Shown: positions 36,998 through 49,500, counted from the first letter of the stretch. The stretch is DNA of 64,000 nucleotides from Aurantibrevibacter litoralis (GCF_034651555.1 NZ_JAYEEQ010000010.1:62001-126000), one strand, 5' to 3'. Notes: generated by a model from the sequence alone, not told the origin. Made by a program: numbers and translations.

Positions 36998-38683
36998 TTA
37001 CACCTTCTCTTGAAGTTTTGCCCACGTATCTCTCAAACCAACCACTTTATTAAAAACCAATCGATCTTCCATTGTATCCAAATCTACATTAAAATAGCCC
37101 AACCGCTGAAATTGAAACCTATCACCGGGTTTCGCATTCTTAACACTTGGTTCCAGATAACCGGTACTAATTTTTAAAGAATCAGGATTTATAAAATCTA
37201 GAAAATCCACATCTTTATGTGCATCCGGCGTTTCATCGGTGAATAAACGATCATAGAGTCGCACCTCGGAAGAAATTGCATGCCCCACAGAAACCCAATG
37301 CAAGGTTCCCTTTACTTTTCTGAGACTCTCTTCAGAGCCACTACCACTCCTGCTCAATGGATCGTAGGTCGCTTGAATTTCAGTTATATTCCCATTGGTA
37401 TCTTTTGTTACGCTTTCAGCCTTAATAATATACGCCGATTTTAACCTGACTTCACCCCCTAATTTTAACCGGAAGAATTTTCTGTTCGCTTCCTCCATAA
37501 AATCTTCTCGTTCTATAAATAGTTCTTTTGAAAACGGAACCGTTCTAAAGCCGGCACTAGTATCCTCCGGATTATTTTCTGTCTCCATCCACTCCACCAT
37601 GTCATCCGGATAATTGGTAATTACCACCTTAACCGGATCTAATACCGCCATAACACGAGGTGCTATTTTATTCAGGTGCTCCCGTACATGAAACTCTAAC
37701 AATCCTACATCTACTACATTATCACGTTTAGCGATCCCTATAGTATCTGCAAAATTACGAATAGCTTCCGGCGTATACCCTCGACGACGCATTCCTGTAA
37801 TTGTAGGCATTCTTGGATCGTCCCAACCCCTGACGATTTTTTGAGTAACCAATTGAAGCAGTTTGCGTTTACTCACCACGGTATAGCTCAGGTTCCGTCT
37901 GGCAAATTCCCTTTGCTTGGGTCTTATCGTATCCCCTTGTACTACTTGATCTAAAAACCAGTCGTACAACTCTCGATGCATGGCAAATTCTAACGTACAT
38001 AACGAATGCGAAACCTGTTCTATATAATCGCTTTCACCGTGTGTCCAATCGTACATCGGATAAATACACCAATCGGTACCAGTGCGATGATGTGCCTTAT
38101 GCATTATGCGATACATTACGGGATCTCGCATTAACATATTGGAAGAAGCCATGTCGATTTTAGCCCTAAGTACATGAGTTCCTTCCTTAAACTCACCGTT
38201 CCTCATGCCTTGAAACAATGTTAAATTTTCCTGTACCGATCGGTTTCTATAAACACTTTCTACACCAACACTCGTAGGAGTTCCCTTCTGTACAGCTATG
38301 GCTTCGGAAGACTGACTATCTACATAGGCTTTGTTCTGTTTAATAAGGTAAATAGCCCAATCATAGAGTTGCTGAAAGTAATCCGATGCATAACACTCTA
38401 CGTCCCAAGTAAAACCTAACCATTCTACATCCGCTTTTATAGCGTCTACAAATTCTTGCTCTTCCTTAGAAGGATTGGTGTCATCAAACCGCAAATTCAC
38501 CGGGGCATTATAGCGTAACCCTAAGCCAAAATTTAAGCAAATGGAACTCGCATGACCAATATGCAAATACCCGTTTGGCTCCGGTGGAAACCTAAATCGT
38601 AACTTAGATTGAGGAAACCCTGCCTTTAAATCATCCTCCATAATATGCTCTATAAAATTTAGCGACCGCACTATCTCACTCAT
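36998..38683 (-). CDS. glnS: Glutaminyl-tRNA synthetase
   Basis: The class I synthetase has FPPEPNGYLHIGHASSICLNF (HIGH motif) near the N-terminus, RFDDTNPSKEEQEFVDAI, and the KMSKS equivalent VVSKRKLLQLV near residue 270. The C-terminal anticodon-binding beta barrels contain VRLYDRLFTDETPD. The frame opens at 38722, but the -7 box at 38702-38709 lies inside that extension and the ATG at 38683 (MSEIVRSLNF) follows it, so I chose this start (561 residues). A bacterial GlnRS means that direct charging of tRNA-Gln is used here. Confidence 0.96.
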   Translation of the reverse strand: MSEIVRSLNFIEHIMEDDLKAGFPQSKLRFRFPPEPNGYLHIGHASSICLNFGLGLRYNAPVNLRFDDTNPSKEEQEFVDAIKADVEWLGFTWDVECYASDYFQQLYDWAIYLIKQNKAYVDSQSSEAIAVQKGTPTSVGVESVYRNRSVQENLTLFQGMRNGEFKEGTHVLRAKIDMASSNMLMRDPVMYRIMHKAHHRTGTDWCIYPMYDWTHGESDYIEQVSHSLCTLEFAMHRELYDWFLDQVVQGDTIRPKQREFARRNLSYTVVSKRKLLQLVTQKIVRGWDDPRMPTITGMRRRGYTPEAIRNFADTIGIAKRDNVVDVGLLEFHVREHLNKIAPRVMAVLDPVKVVITNYPDDMVEWMETENNPEDTSAGFRTVPFSKELFIEREDFMEEANRKFFRLKLGGEVRLKSAYIIKAESVTKDTNGNITEIQATYDPLSRSGSGSEESLRKVKGTLHWVSVGHAISSEVRLYDRLFTDETPDAHKDVDFLDFINPDSLKISTGYLEPSVKNAKPGDRFQFQRLGYFNVDLDTMEDRLVFNKVVGLRDTWAKLQEKV

Positions 38684-38701
38684 GCCATTGAAATTGAGGC
38701 A

Positions 38702-38709
38702 CAAATGTA
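38702..38709 (-). promoter_or_regulatory. -7 promoter box (TACATTTG) for glnS
   Basis: TACATTTG on the minus strand fits TAnnTTTG and sits 18 bases before the ATG at 38683, which rules out the upstream in-frame start. Confidence 0.55.
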
Positions 38710-38967
38710 GGAAAAATGACATTACAAGTGCCTATAAAAAAGATTCACTTCACTTAAATACCATTTCACAACATATTCCATATACGCCACAACATTAAGT
38801 TCTTTGCGCTGTAATTAAAATCCATATTTGTTGTTGAATAATGTAATTATAACTGTTTTAGAATGCCTTTTATCGATAAAACCATCAAAAAAAGTAAATG
38901 AATAACGTTTTATCATTCCCAATCTTACCCCTTTGCAAGCGGTTATAGCTACCAAAATATGGCAATC

Positions 38968-41223
38968 ATGAAGACAAAACTACTTCTAAAAAATTCAGTT
39001 ATTTCCTTTATGCTCCTTTTTGCTATGGGACATGGTATTGCGCAGACCCTAAACAAACCCACACCAGCCGATAATCCGAATCAGGCAGGTAATTCTATTT
39101 GGTCTGCGGCCTGCGCCTCTGCAAGCTTTAATGAATATTTTGTAGATTTTACTTGGAATACACCGCTGGTTAATAGTGCTAATACCTTTATTTTAGAACT
39201 CTCAGACGCCAATGGCACCTTTAGTAATCCTGTTGAACTAGCACGTGACAATACCAAAAACACCTCTTTTAACTTTGCCTTTAGCTTTTCACTACCTACG
39301 GATACTCGCGGTGAAGGCTATAGATTACGAGTTCGAAGTACCAGTCCGGCTATTACAGGTGCCGTGTCTGATCCATTGCCCATGTACTTTATCGATTTTA
39401 ATTCGCCCTTACTTATTAGTCCAAACGGTAATGGAAGTATTCCGTCTGGAGGTAGCATTCAATTATGCGATGGAAACAATGTAACCCTAGCTCCTCATAA
39501 CATAGCAAATCCCAATACTTATCAGTACAATTGGTACAGAAGCGGCACCTTACTTTCAGAAAAAGGGCCATCGATAACCGTTTCTCAATCCGGCATTTAC
39601 AGTGTAGAACTAGATTATGGTTCTATCTGTTCCACCTCGGCCAATACGCTCTCTAATGACATCACCATTTCCGAAGGAAACAGTTTGGGGGTAGCCATAA
39701 ATATGCCCTCTTCCACCAACTTATGTCCCGGAGAAACCGTAAACCTAATAGCCAATATTACCGGACAAGGATTAACATATACCTGGTATAAAGACGGCAT
39801 TGCGATCACCGCTCCAGCCGTTAATAACGATACGTTTACGGTAGATGCATCCGTTGCCGGATTTGAAGGAAACTATCAAGTAGAAATAAATGGTTCCGGA
39901 ACCTGTCTTGAGCGCTCAACGCCCCTAACGATAACCAATGCAGGCAATTTTACCGTAGCCCGGGATAATTCAGAAAACATAATGCTATTGCCAGGCGACA
40001 CCAAAGTCCTTGCCGTTTCCACCTCTTCTCCTTCCGTTACCTACCAATGGTTTAGAGACAACGTAGCCATTTCCGGAGCTACAGCAAACAGCCTAAGTGT
40101 AACCCAAGTTGGTACCTATTATGCAGAAGTTACTTTAACCGGTGGTAGCTGTACTGCAACTTCCAGAACGTCACCTGTAACTACTGTAGTAGCTCCGACC
40201 GCATTAGACATTTCCATTACTTATGGCTCCCCATATACCGATTGTACAAATACCGATATTGTATTGGGTGTGGGCACTATAACCGCTGTTTTGGCCAATA
40301 ATGACATTTTAGATGTTACTACAGACTTGGTCAATAGACTAACCTACCAATGGACGAAAAACGGCACCCCAGTTGCCGGTGCTACCACCTCCAATATAAG
40401 CCTTACGTCTATAGACGAAAATGGGCAATATGAATTAAACGCCTCATTGGACACTTTCACTCCAGTATCGAACACCTTGCCCGTGCAGTTGTTGGTTAAT
40501 GAAACGCTTACGATAAACAGCACAAGTTTTACCACTTGTAACCCCTCAGATTTTATTACCATTAGCAGTAGTATGCCTTTAAACGGTGAATCTTTTGAGT
40601 GGTATTTAAACGATACTCTTTTAGATACTTCCAGTACTTCATTAAATGTAAGCGCCTCAGGAAGATACCGATTGGTAGTTTCTAGAAATGGTTGTCCACT
40701 AAATTCTAATGAAATAGTTATTAGCCCTTTTGACGAATCCCTAATTACGTTGGATACTCCAACAGAAGTGGTATTTCCGGAAGGCAACTCAAGAACCATA
40801 AACGCTAGCGGCGGTACGGCATATCGATGGTATGATATAAACAATGTACTTCTTAGCAGTACCTCTTCTTTAACCATTACTGAAGAAGGATCGTATATGC
40901 TTGTGGCCAACATTGATGCTTGCGAAATTACAAAGCAAATTACCGCCACATTTTTAGACACCTTTAAAGTACCCAACGTGATTACCGTTAATGGAGACGG
41001 ACTAAATGATCAATGGGTACTTCCAAATAGTTTTTCCAGAAATGCCGATATCAGTATTATTATATACAACGATAGGGGAGAAGAGGTTTTCAATCAATCC
41101 AATTACCAAAATAATTGGCCGGAATCTACCACTTCCTTTCCGAGACAAAATATGGTCTTCTTTTATAAAATAAGGAATGCCGGCCAAATACTAAAACAAG
41201 GGACGATAACCGTTATCCGCTAA
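38968..41223 (+). CDS. Surface protein with Ig-like modules and gliding-motility C-terminal (type B T9SS) domain
   Basis: A secreted protein, 754 residues in the open frame. MKTKLLLKNSVISFMLLFAMGHGIAQ is a clean signal peptide if the ATG at 38968 is used, three codons into the frame. Several Ig/PKD-like modules of about 80-90 residues follow, each with a YxWYRSG-, YTWYKDG- or YQWFRDN-type strand and a GTYYAEV- or GIYSVEL-type end. The last 85 residues (FKVPNVITVNGDGLNDQWVL, IYNDRGEEVFNQ) are a gliding-motility-associated C-terminal domain, the type B signal for type IX secretion. It heads an operon with two PorP/SprF genes and the giant adhesin, in a position like sprC of Flavobacterium johnsoniae. 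That comparison is by layout only. Confidence 0.85.
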   Translation: MKTKLLLKNSVISFMLLFAMGHGIAQTLNKPTPADNPNQAGNSIWSAACASASFNEYFVDFTWNTPLVNSANTFILELSDANGTFSNPVELARDNTKNTSFNFAFSFSLPTDTRGEGYRLRVRSTSPAITGAVSDPLPMYFIDFNSPLLISPNGNGSIPSGGSIQLCDGNNVTLAPHNIANPNTYQYNWYRSGTLLSEKGPSITVSQSGIYSVELDYGSICSTSANTLSNDITISEGNSLGVAINMPSSTNLCPGETVNLIANITGQGLTYTWYKDGIAITAPAVNNDTFTVDASVAGFEGNYQVEINGSGTCLERSTPLTITNAGNFTVARDNSENIMLLPGDTKVLAVSTSSPSVTYQWFRDNVAISGATANSLSVTQVGTYYAEVTLTGGSCTATSRTSPVTTVVAPTALDISITYGSPYTDCTNTDIVLGVGTITAVLANNDILDVTTDLVNRLTYQWTKNGTPVAGATTSNISLTSIDENGQYELNASLDTFTPVSNTLPVQLLVNETLTINSTSFTTCNPSDFITISSSMPLNGESFEWYLNDTLLDTSSTSLNVSASGRYRLVVSRNGCPLNSNEIVISPFDESLITLDTPTEVVFPEGNSRTINASGGTAYRWYDINNVLLSSTSSLTITEEGSYMLVANIDACEITKQITATFLDTFKVPNVITVNGDGLNDQWVLPNSFSRNADISIIIYNDRGEEVFNQSNYQNNWPESTTSFPRQNMVFFYKIRNAGQILKQGTITVIR

Positions 41224-41229
41224 ACCAAG

Positions 41230-43548
41230 ATGAAACACCAACGCATCCTATATTTCATAGTAGGCTTTCTGGCCCTAACTACCTTTGTTAGCGCTCAGGA
41301 CGATAACCCTTTTATTACCTATGACGTTCCTGCACAAAACCTTTTAAAATATAACCGTTTTCTTATCAATCCTACCTTTTCTACGGTGAGGGAAGACAAG
41401 TCCTACGTGAATCTATTACACAGAAACCAATCGGTTTCTTTTGACGATAATAATCAATCCTATTTCCTGAGCTATAGTGGTAGAATTAGCGATCGCACGG
41501 GATTAGGCCTCAGCCTATTTACACAACGCGAGGGCTTAATTACCAACTTCGGTGTTTTGGCAAATTACGCTTATGGCTTAAAGCTAAGCGATAAGAGCAA
41601 CTTTACCTTTGGAGCAAATATTACGTATTACAATAGCGGCTTTGACGAAAATAGAGCGAACCCTATAGATCTAGACCCTCTTCTTAACGGGTTTCAGGAT
41701 AGTTCCCTATTATCCTTTCAGCCCGGATTCAATATTTCCTATGGTAAATTTGACTTCGGCATCTTTGCCGAAAATCTTATCGACTACAATTTACGCACTA
41801 GTGAATCAGTTAGTGAATTTAAAGACAAAACCTTTTCAGGACATATACAATATACCCATCAGTTCAAAAATTCATCAGGTATTATGGAACAGGGTCGACT
41901 AATGCCTTTAGCCCGATTGCGAAAAGTTGGTGAAGAAGAAGTGGTATTGGGCGGAAGTCTTATTCTGGATCTTCCTAAACTGGGCTGGGTACAAGCTGGA
42001 TACGACAGCTTTTACGGTGCTGCAGCAGGAATTGGTTTTAATCTAAACCGTCGAATTTCTATTGGGTACACGATGGAAAAAGGACTGTCTAACAATTTTG
42101 ACAATTTTGGACTTACTCATGAAATTTCTTTCGCCTATTCCTTTACTCCGAATCTTACGGAAGACCGAGTATTATTAGAAGATCGTAATGATGACTTGTT
42201 AGTAGATAATATTGAAATAACCGAAGAGGTGCTTACCAATAAGGATAAAGAAATAGACGATCTGAAAAAGAAACTGGCTGAAAATGACGCCATATTGGCC
42301 GAACTTATGTTCCGACAAGATTCTCTGGAAGACAATAGGCAAAAAGACTTGGAGCGGCGCTTTGAAATGGTCATGCGTATGGTAAAAAGAGAAACCCAAG
42401 GAGAACGACCCGATCTGGAAGAAAGGGCCAAGCAAATCTATTTCATTAATAATGACGAATCTTCTTTAGCCGAAAACACTTCGCCAAAAAACAATGTAAT
42501 ACCGAACGGTACAGAGAATGAAGCAAAATTGAACGCGGCTACCACAACTACATCTCTTAAGACCAACCCACAAGACCAACGCACTTTAGAAACCCCTTCT
42601 ACAGACAAAACCATAACGGATACATCAACTGCCATCGCAGAAGGCACATCAAAAACGGAGGTTAAAAAAGACAGGCTTAATGCTACAGCGGAACAACATA
42701 AACTTTCTACACAAAAGAACGCAGTGGCAGAAAAATCGACTCAAACCACCGAAAATACATTAAAACCGGAAGTTCAACAAGATAGGATTAGGGCTACCGC
42801 CAAACAAGATAAACTTTCTAAAGTAGAAAATGCGGAGGATGATGAATTTTCTCAATTAGCCCAACAAAACAATGTGAAAAGCAGAAAATTCAGAAATCTG
42901 CAAGGTGTAGAAGACGGTTACTATGTAGTGGCCAACGTCTATAAAGGAGATCTTTATCTTCAAAAATTCATCGATGAACTGGAACGTAAAGGGATACAAG
43001 CCAGCTATTTTACAAATCCATCTAACGGATTAAAATATGTATATCTCAAAAAATCTGATTCTTGGCAAGAAGCCCTACAGACCTATACCTCTAAAATGAA
43101 TGGTATGTATGAGGGAGACCTCTGGGTAATGAATGTAGACAACGCTACATATACGGATAAAGCATACGCCACCAATGTAACCAAGATCAAAGAAAAAGCG
43201 GCCCAGTATGATGTAGATGTACTTCAAAAAAATGTAGTAGTAAAAGACAACACAGCCGCCCCGGCACCCACTTCTAAAACCATGAAAATAGATGGTGTGG
43301 GAACAGGGTATTACATTATTGTAAATGTATTTGCCAATCAAAATAACGCCAATCGATTTGTAAAACTTTTAAATTCTCAAGGACTCAATGCCGGTTATTT
43401 CATTAATCCGGAAAATAAGTACCGCTATGTTTACCTAAAACGGCATGACTCCTGGAACAACGCCCTCATTTCCTATTACAGCAAAATAAATGACACCTAT
43501 GATGACAAAATGTGGATCATGCGTGTAACACCAAACCAACTGACCTAA
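41230..43548 (+). CDS. PorP/SprF family outer-membrane protein with two C-terminal SPOR-like domains
   Basis: The 772-residue protein has a signal peptide ending FVSAQ and an N-terminal PorP/SprF barrel (about residues 30-300, with NLLKYNRFLINPTFSTVRED and GRISDRTGLGLSLF). A predicted coiled coil lies at about 325-395, followed by a long Thr/Lys/Glu-rich linker. Two copies of a SPOR-like module end the protein. The first (about 550-636) starts GVEDGYYVVANVYKGD and the second (about 690-772) starts GVGTGYYIIVNVFANQ. Each contains a KYVYLKKSDSW or RYVYLKRHDSW block. PorP/SprF proteins partner with secreted adhesins in type IX secretion. The peptidoglycan-side SPOR modules are an unusual addition. 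Its stop overlaps the adhesin start by one base (TAATG). Confidence 0.85.
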   Translation: MKHQRILYFIVGFLALTTFVSAQDDNPFITYDVPAQNLLKYNRFLINPTFSTVREDKSYVNLLHRNQSVSFDDNNQSYFLSYSGRISDRTGLGLSLFTQREGLITNFGVLANYAYGLKLSDKSNFTFGANITYYNSGFDENRANPIDLDPLLNGFQDSSLLSFQPGFNISYGKFDFGIFAENLIDYNLRTSESVSEFKDKTFSGHIQYTHQFKNSSGIMEQGRLMPLARLRKVGEEEVVLGGSLILDLPKLGWVQAGYDSFYGAAAGIGFNLNRRISIGYTMEKGLSNNFDNFGLTHEISFAYSFTPNLTEDRVLLEDRNDDLLVDNIEITEEVLTNKDKEIDDLKKKLAENDAILAELMFRQDSLEDNRQKDLERRFEMVMRMVKRETQGERPDLEERAKQIYFINNDESSLAENTSPKNNVIPNGTENEAKLNAATTTTSLKTNPQDQRTLETPSTDKTITDTSTAIAEGTSKTEVKKDRLNATAEQHKLSTQKNAVAEKSTQTTENTLKPEVQQDRIRATAKQDKLSKVENAEDDEFSQLAQQNNVKSRKFRNLQGVEDGYYVVANVYKGDLYLQKFIDELERKGIQASYFTNPSNGLKYVYLKKSDSWQEALQTYTSKMNGMYEGDLWVMNVDNATYTDKAYATNVTKIKEKAAQYDVDVLQKNVVVKDNTAAPAPTSKTMKIDGVGTGYYIIVNVFANQNNANRFVKLLNSQGLNAGYFINPENKYRYVYLKRHDSWNNALISYYSKINDTYDDKMWIMRVTPNQLT

Positions 43549-46500
43549 TGAAACGAAATTTCGTTAAAACCCTATTTATATCCTGTATTGCATTTTGGTC
43601 TTATACAGGTCTTGCGCAAGAGTTCAATGACTTTGATATCCGGTATCAAACCAATATCAAAGGCGATCTCACTTTTATTGCCAATAACATTCTAAACAGA
43701 GATGCCGGTAATGGCAATAGACCGAATGACCCTTATAATGCCACTGGAGGAGCCTCGCAGTTCAACGACAATTTTAATATGCAGTATATTGATATTGATG
43801 GGGATCCTTCTACCTTTAGCTCTAGTAGTGCAACGTTTACCTTTCCATCGGCAGATTGTAACCTCATTCGATATGCAGGCTTGTATTGGTCTGCCACGTA
43901 TCCTAGTGCGCAAGCAGGACAGGCCGTTGGCACAGGGCGAGAAAATGATTTTAACCAAGTACGCTTTCGCGTTCCCGGGGGTACTTATGTAGACGTTGTT
44001 GCCGACGAAATTCTATACGATGGCTTCACTAGCGCAGAGGCTGCTATGCGCCAAAATAGCCCCTATGCTTGTTATGCCGATGTTACATCGCTTATTACCG
44101 CCCTTCCCAATCCTAACGGAGAATATACCATTGCCAACGTACGGTCTGTTACGGGTGCGCTGTCACCCGGAGGCGGTGCCTCGGCAGGGTGGACCTTAGT
44201 CATTATTTATGAAAACCCAACTCTCAGTGGAAAATTAATCACTACGTTTGACGGGTTTGCACGCGTTCGTGCGGCTAACCCTGTGGTGGATATTAACTAT
44301 TCTGGGTTTAACACTATTCCGGTTGGTCCTGTAAGAGCTAATATAGGTGTAGCTGCATTAGAAGGCGATAACCGCATAGCGAATGTTACTACAAGTATTA
44401 GAGCCCAAAGCAATCCGGGCTTCACTACGTTGAGTAATGCCACGAATCCTGCGAATAACTTTTTTAACAGTACCATTTCTTTAGATGGTGTTATTGCTGC
44501 CAATAGAACCCCAAATAGTGTCAATACATTGGGTTATGATACGGACATATTTCTGCTCAACAACCCGCTCAATAACGTCATCCCCAATAATGAAACAGCG
44601 GCTACCTTTAGATTTACCTCGAACCAAGATCAGTATTATCCCTTTTTCAATTCCTTTAATGTAGAAATTATTGAGCCGGAGATTGTACTTGAAAAAAAGG
44701 TAGAAGACATTGCAGGAAACGACATTACTGGAGCAGGTGTTAATCTTGGTCAACAATTAGATTATGTGTTAACTTTTCAAAATACCGGAAATGACAATGC
44801 CGTAAACTATACCATCCGGGATATATTGCCCATTAACGTAACTTTTCAACCTGCTAACTTGGTGCTTCCACCGGGAGTCACCTATGTGTACAACGCTGCA
44901 AACAATACCATTACCTTTACCATCCCTCCGAATTTAGTAGAAGTGGGCGATCCGCCTTCGAGCATAAGAATGCGTGTACGTGTTGCCGAAAATTGTTTCG
45001 ATTTTATAGATGCCTGTACCGATATTATTCAAAACCAGGCGTTTTCAACCTATGAGGGCGCTATCAATAATAATCAAATCTCCGACGACCCCAGCGTATC
45101 CGATTTTGATAATTGCGGTTTTGTAACCCCCGGTGCTACCAATTTTCTTTTGGATGACTTATCGGATTGTGATTTCAGCAGAACGGTACAGCTTTGTGGT
45201 GCCAACGTACTCTTAGATGCCGGTGATAATTTTGATGATTACATATGGTACCGAGATAATAACAACAATGGCATTATCGATGCCGCAGATACTGTAATAA
45301 CAGACGGTAACCCTGATAATGATTTAAGTACCTTATTAGTAACCCAAACAGGCACCTACATTGTAGATAAAATAATAGCCGATCCCTGTAAAGGATTCCA
45401 AGAAATCATTACCGTAATTCCGTTTGGAAACACCCAGACCAACCCCATTATCGATCTTATTAACGACCCTACAAACACCGTAGAAGGCGAAGTTGTTGCA
45501 TGCTCTATAGACGGCGATCTTTTGCCCAAAATTTTCCTTTGCGGTCTTAATGATACCGAGCTTATACAAATTAATATTCCCGATGCGGTAAGCATTGTAT
45601 GGCAGCGGTTAGATGAAACCAGTTGTGCCTCTTCCGGAGATGATTGCGCCAATAAAAACGGGACCTGTACTTGGGATCAGGTAAGCACCGGAAATTCCTT
45701 TTTGGCGTCCGATGCAGGACAATACCGCTTGATTATTAACTATCAAAATGGCTGTTTTACCCGTTTCTATTTCAACGTATTTAAAAACCCTTTAAATCCA
45801 CAGTTTAACAAAACCGATATCATCTGCGCCACACCGGGCAACATCACCGTAACCAATATGCCGGCCACCTATGAATATCAATTGTTAAATGCAGTTAACG
45901 GGGCGGTACTGGTTCCCTATAGTGCTAATAACGGCCCTAGTTTTACCATTCCAAATAACGGTGCCTACACTATAGAAATGCGCCAACAAGGTGTAGTTGG
46001 AGGTTGTATCTTTCGTTTGGAGGATATTGGGGTACTAAACCGAGATTTTCAGGTAGATATCACCTCGAGAGACACAGATTGCTCCGGTTTAGGTGAAATT
46101 GCAATTTCCGTTCTCAATGTTGAACCTCAATACTTTTATCAAATATCTCAAGGAGGAGTTACCATAGATACTCAAGGTCCTTCGCTAGATAATAACTTTA
46201 CCTTTCAAAACCTGAATCCGGGAGTGTATGATGTACTGGCCACCACAGATGATGGTTGTTCTTATACAGAACAAATTACGATACTAGATACTTCAAATTT
46301 ACAGCTCAATGCACGAATTTCACAACATATCTCGTGCAGGGAAGGGAATATTCTTATGGAGTCTACCGGAGGAAGAACGCCCCACACCTATGCCATTTGG
46401 TCGTTCGTGAACACCCTTGGTACTACGGTAACATCATACCCAGATCCGTCGAGCATTCCGGCATCTGAATTTCAAACCAGTACTATATTTGATATTTTAG

Positions 46501-49500
46501 ACCCCGGAGATTATACCTTTGTTGTTGTTGATAGAAACAACTGCTTCGCCATATCCAATACAGTTACCATTGAACTGGTGCCTTCCATAGAATTTGATCC
46601 TACAACGGTTATCAACGAAAGTTGTTTTGGTGCCGCAAACGGCTCAATCTCATTTAACCTTACTAATACCAATGGTTATCAATTAACGTTCTTTTTACTC
46701 GATGCTGTTGGAAATGAAATTACCAGCAATGCATCAGGTGTTTTTACAGGATTACCTCAAGGCAATTACACGGTACGATTAAATCAACGGCGAGGCGGTT
46801 CTTCCTGCGACTTTTTTGAAAACTATACCATTTCAGGACCCAGCAATGCATTGACCTCTAATGCGGTCTTAGTGCAAGAGTATACGTGTACCCAATTTGG
46901 CAGTATTGAAGCGCAAGGCACCACCGGGGGTACTGCACCTTATACCTACAGCATCAATGGGGTTACTTTTGGGGCTCCGGGCGTAAGCACCTTTACTAAT
47001 TTAACGGCAGGCACCTATACCGTTACCGTTAGGGATGCCAATGGGTGTACTTTTGCCACCAATCCCATTACCATAGCACCCTTAAATCCACCTACGGATC
47101 TCACTTTTACCGCCACAACACCCTCATGTCCCAGCAATATTTCGGACGTCACAGCCACTGTGGTGAACGGCAACGCACCTTTTAGTTTTGAAATTTTAGC
47201 ACCATCTGCGATTGCTGCAACTTCCATTTCGGGCACAACAGCAAATTTTAATGGATTAGCACCCAATACCTATACCTTCAGAGTAACCGATGCCAAGAAT
47301 TGTACCTATGAAGAAACCTTTACTATTGCTCCAGTAACGCCAATTGATGTGGTGGGACAACTGCTGAGCAATGTTTCCTGTTTTGGCAGTGCAGACGGCG
47401 AAGCGCTATTTACGATATCCGGATTTGGAACAGGTAGTTATAATTACACTGTAACAGGACCGGCAAATTTCACCGGATCTAACCAAACAGCCGCCACAAT
47501 TCCTTTAAGCGGCTTAGCTGCTGGAAACTACGAAATTACCGTTACGGATACCTTTACTAGTTGCTCTGCTATAGCCACAGTAACCATCAGTGCTCCAAGT
47601 GCCGCATTGACCTTAGGCACCACTGCGACGCAACCCACGTGTACAGCCAACGGAAATATACAACTAACAGCAGCCAATGGTTGGGGTAGTTATAGCTATA
47701 CCGTTATGTACCCCGATGGCGCAACAACATTCACGAACACCACAGGATTCTTTGGCGGACTAACCGCAGCAGGAAATTATTTGGTTTCGGTAGAAGATGC
47801 CAACGGTTGCCAAGTAGACTCCTCCATTACCATCAATGCTGCCATAGCTCCGGTACTGGAACTTGTACCTAACGCCCTATGTTACACCGCTGCCGTAGGG
47901 TTAACCCTAACTGCCAACATAACCTCAGGAGGCGATGGAAATTATCAATTCAGTTTAAACGGAGGTGCCTTTACCGCTACTAACAATTTCTCCGGTTTGG
48001 CACCGGGAACGCATACTGTAATCGTTAGGGATGGCAATAATTGTACCGATACAGAAACAATTACAATCCGACCCGAATTAACGGTGACTGCATCAGCAGC
48101 CCCAATTACGGCATGCGCAACCGCTACCAATGTAACTATTACGGCGGCCGGGGGTGATACCAATTACGTGTACGCAATTGTCGCCAGTGGTACAGTACCG
48201 GTTGTAGGAGATTTTAGTGCAACCAACCCCATATCGGTTACAGGTGCAGGAACGTACGATGTGTTTGTGCGGGACAACAACGGGAACAGCGGATTTTGCG
48301 AAGCCCAACAGAGCCTTACAATAACACAAAATGCCCCACTAGATTTAACCCCAACCGCTACACCCGCAGTATGCTTTGGTGAGGCCAATGGCTCCATTGC
48401 TATAACAGCAACAGGTGGTGCCGCTCCTTATCAGTATAGTGTTGATGACGGTACTACATATCAACTTTCTAGCAACTTCAACAATTTGGCCGCCGGAACC
48501 TACAATATTCGGATTAGGGATGCCAACAATTGTGAGGAAACCGCAAACATTGTTGTAACCCAACCCGACCAGTTACAGGCAGAAGCCGCACTTACGGCGA
48601 ACTATAGCTGTTTGCAACTTGGTGAAATTACCGTAGGAAGTCTTACGCCTACATCAGGGGGATCAGGAACCTATCAGTATAGCTTAAATGGTGGCGTTTG
48701 GACCGCTTCGACAAGCGGTGGTACTGTATTCTCAGGATTAACTGACGGCACGTATTCGGTTCGTGTACGCGATGCTAATGCTATTAATTGTGTGTTTGCT
48801 TTGCCCGCAATCACCATCAATCCATTACCTGTGGCACCGGTCTTAGCTACTACCGTAGATTACGCTTGCGATGGTAGCGGTATTATAACCGTATTGCCCA
48901 ATGATCCAAGCTTCACCTATAGTCTAGACGGTGGTGCCCCTCAAGCTTCCAATGTGTTTAGTAATCTAGCTCCCGGAAACCATACACTTACGGTAGACTA
49001 CGGAAGCGATTGTACCGTAACTACTTCCATTATTGTAGAGAGTGGTCGTGCCTTTGAAGCTACCCTTCTTAATTTTACCAATAACAGTTGCAATGGCACA
49101 ACGGATGGTACGCTTTCTTTTGAAGTAGAAAATTTTAATCCCATAAACGGATTTGAATACAATATTAACGGTGGTGCCTTCTCTGCGCCACAAACTGTTA
49201 GTCCGATTACAATACCAAATTTAGGGGCTGGTACCTATACCATTATTGTACGCGATGTTTTAGATCCTAGTTGTACTATTACGCTTACGCAAGATATTAC
49301 GCAGCCCGATCCTGTAGTAGCCAACGCCATCGTAGCAACACCGTTTACCTGTGCCAATCTAGGCGCTACCATCACTGCCTCGGCTACGGGAGGTACACCA
49401 GCCTATCAATATCAATTGGAAGATACCTTAGGCGGTATCATTACTCCCTATCAGGCTACATCCACCTTTACCAATGTGCCCGCGGGAGATTATATCGTTC

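Noticed and set aside
40344..40976. 210-codon open frame on the minus strand
   Set aside because: It lies fully antisense to the gliding-motility C-terminal-domain gene, has no family resemblance, and its length follows from the codon use of the true gene.
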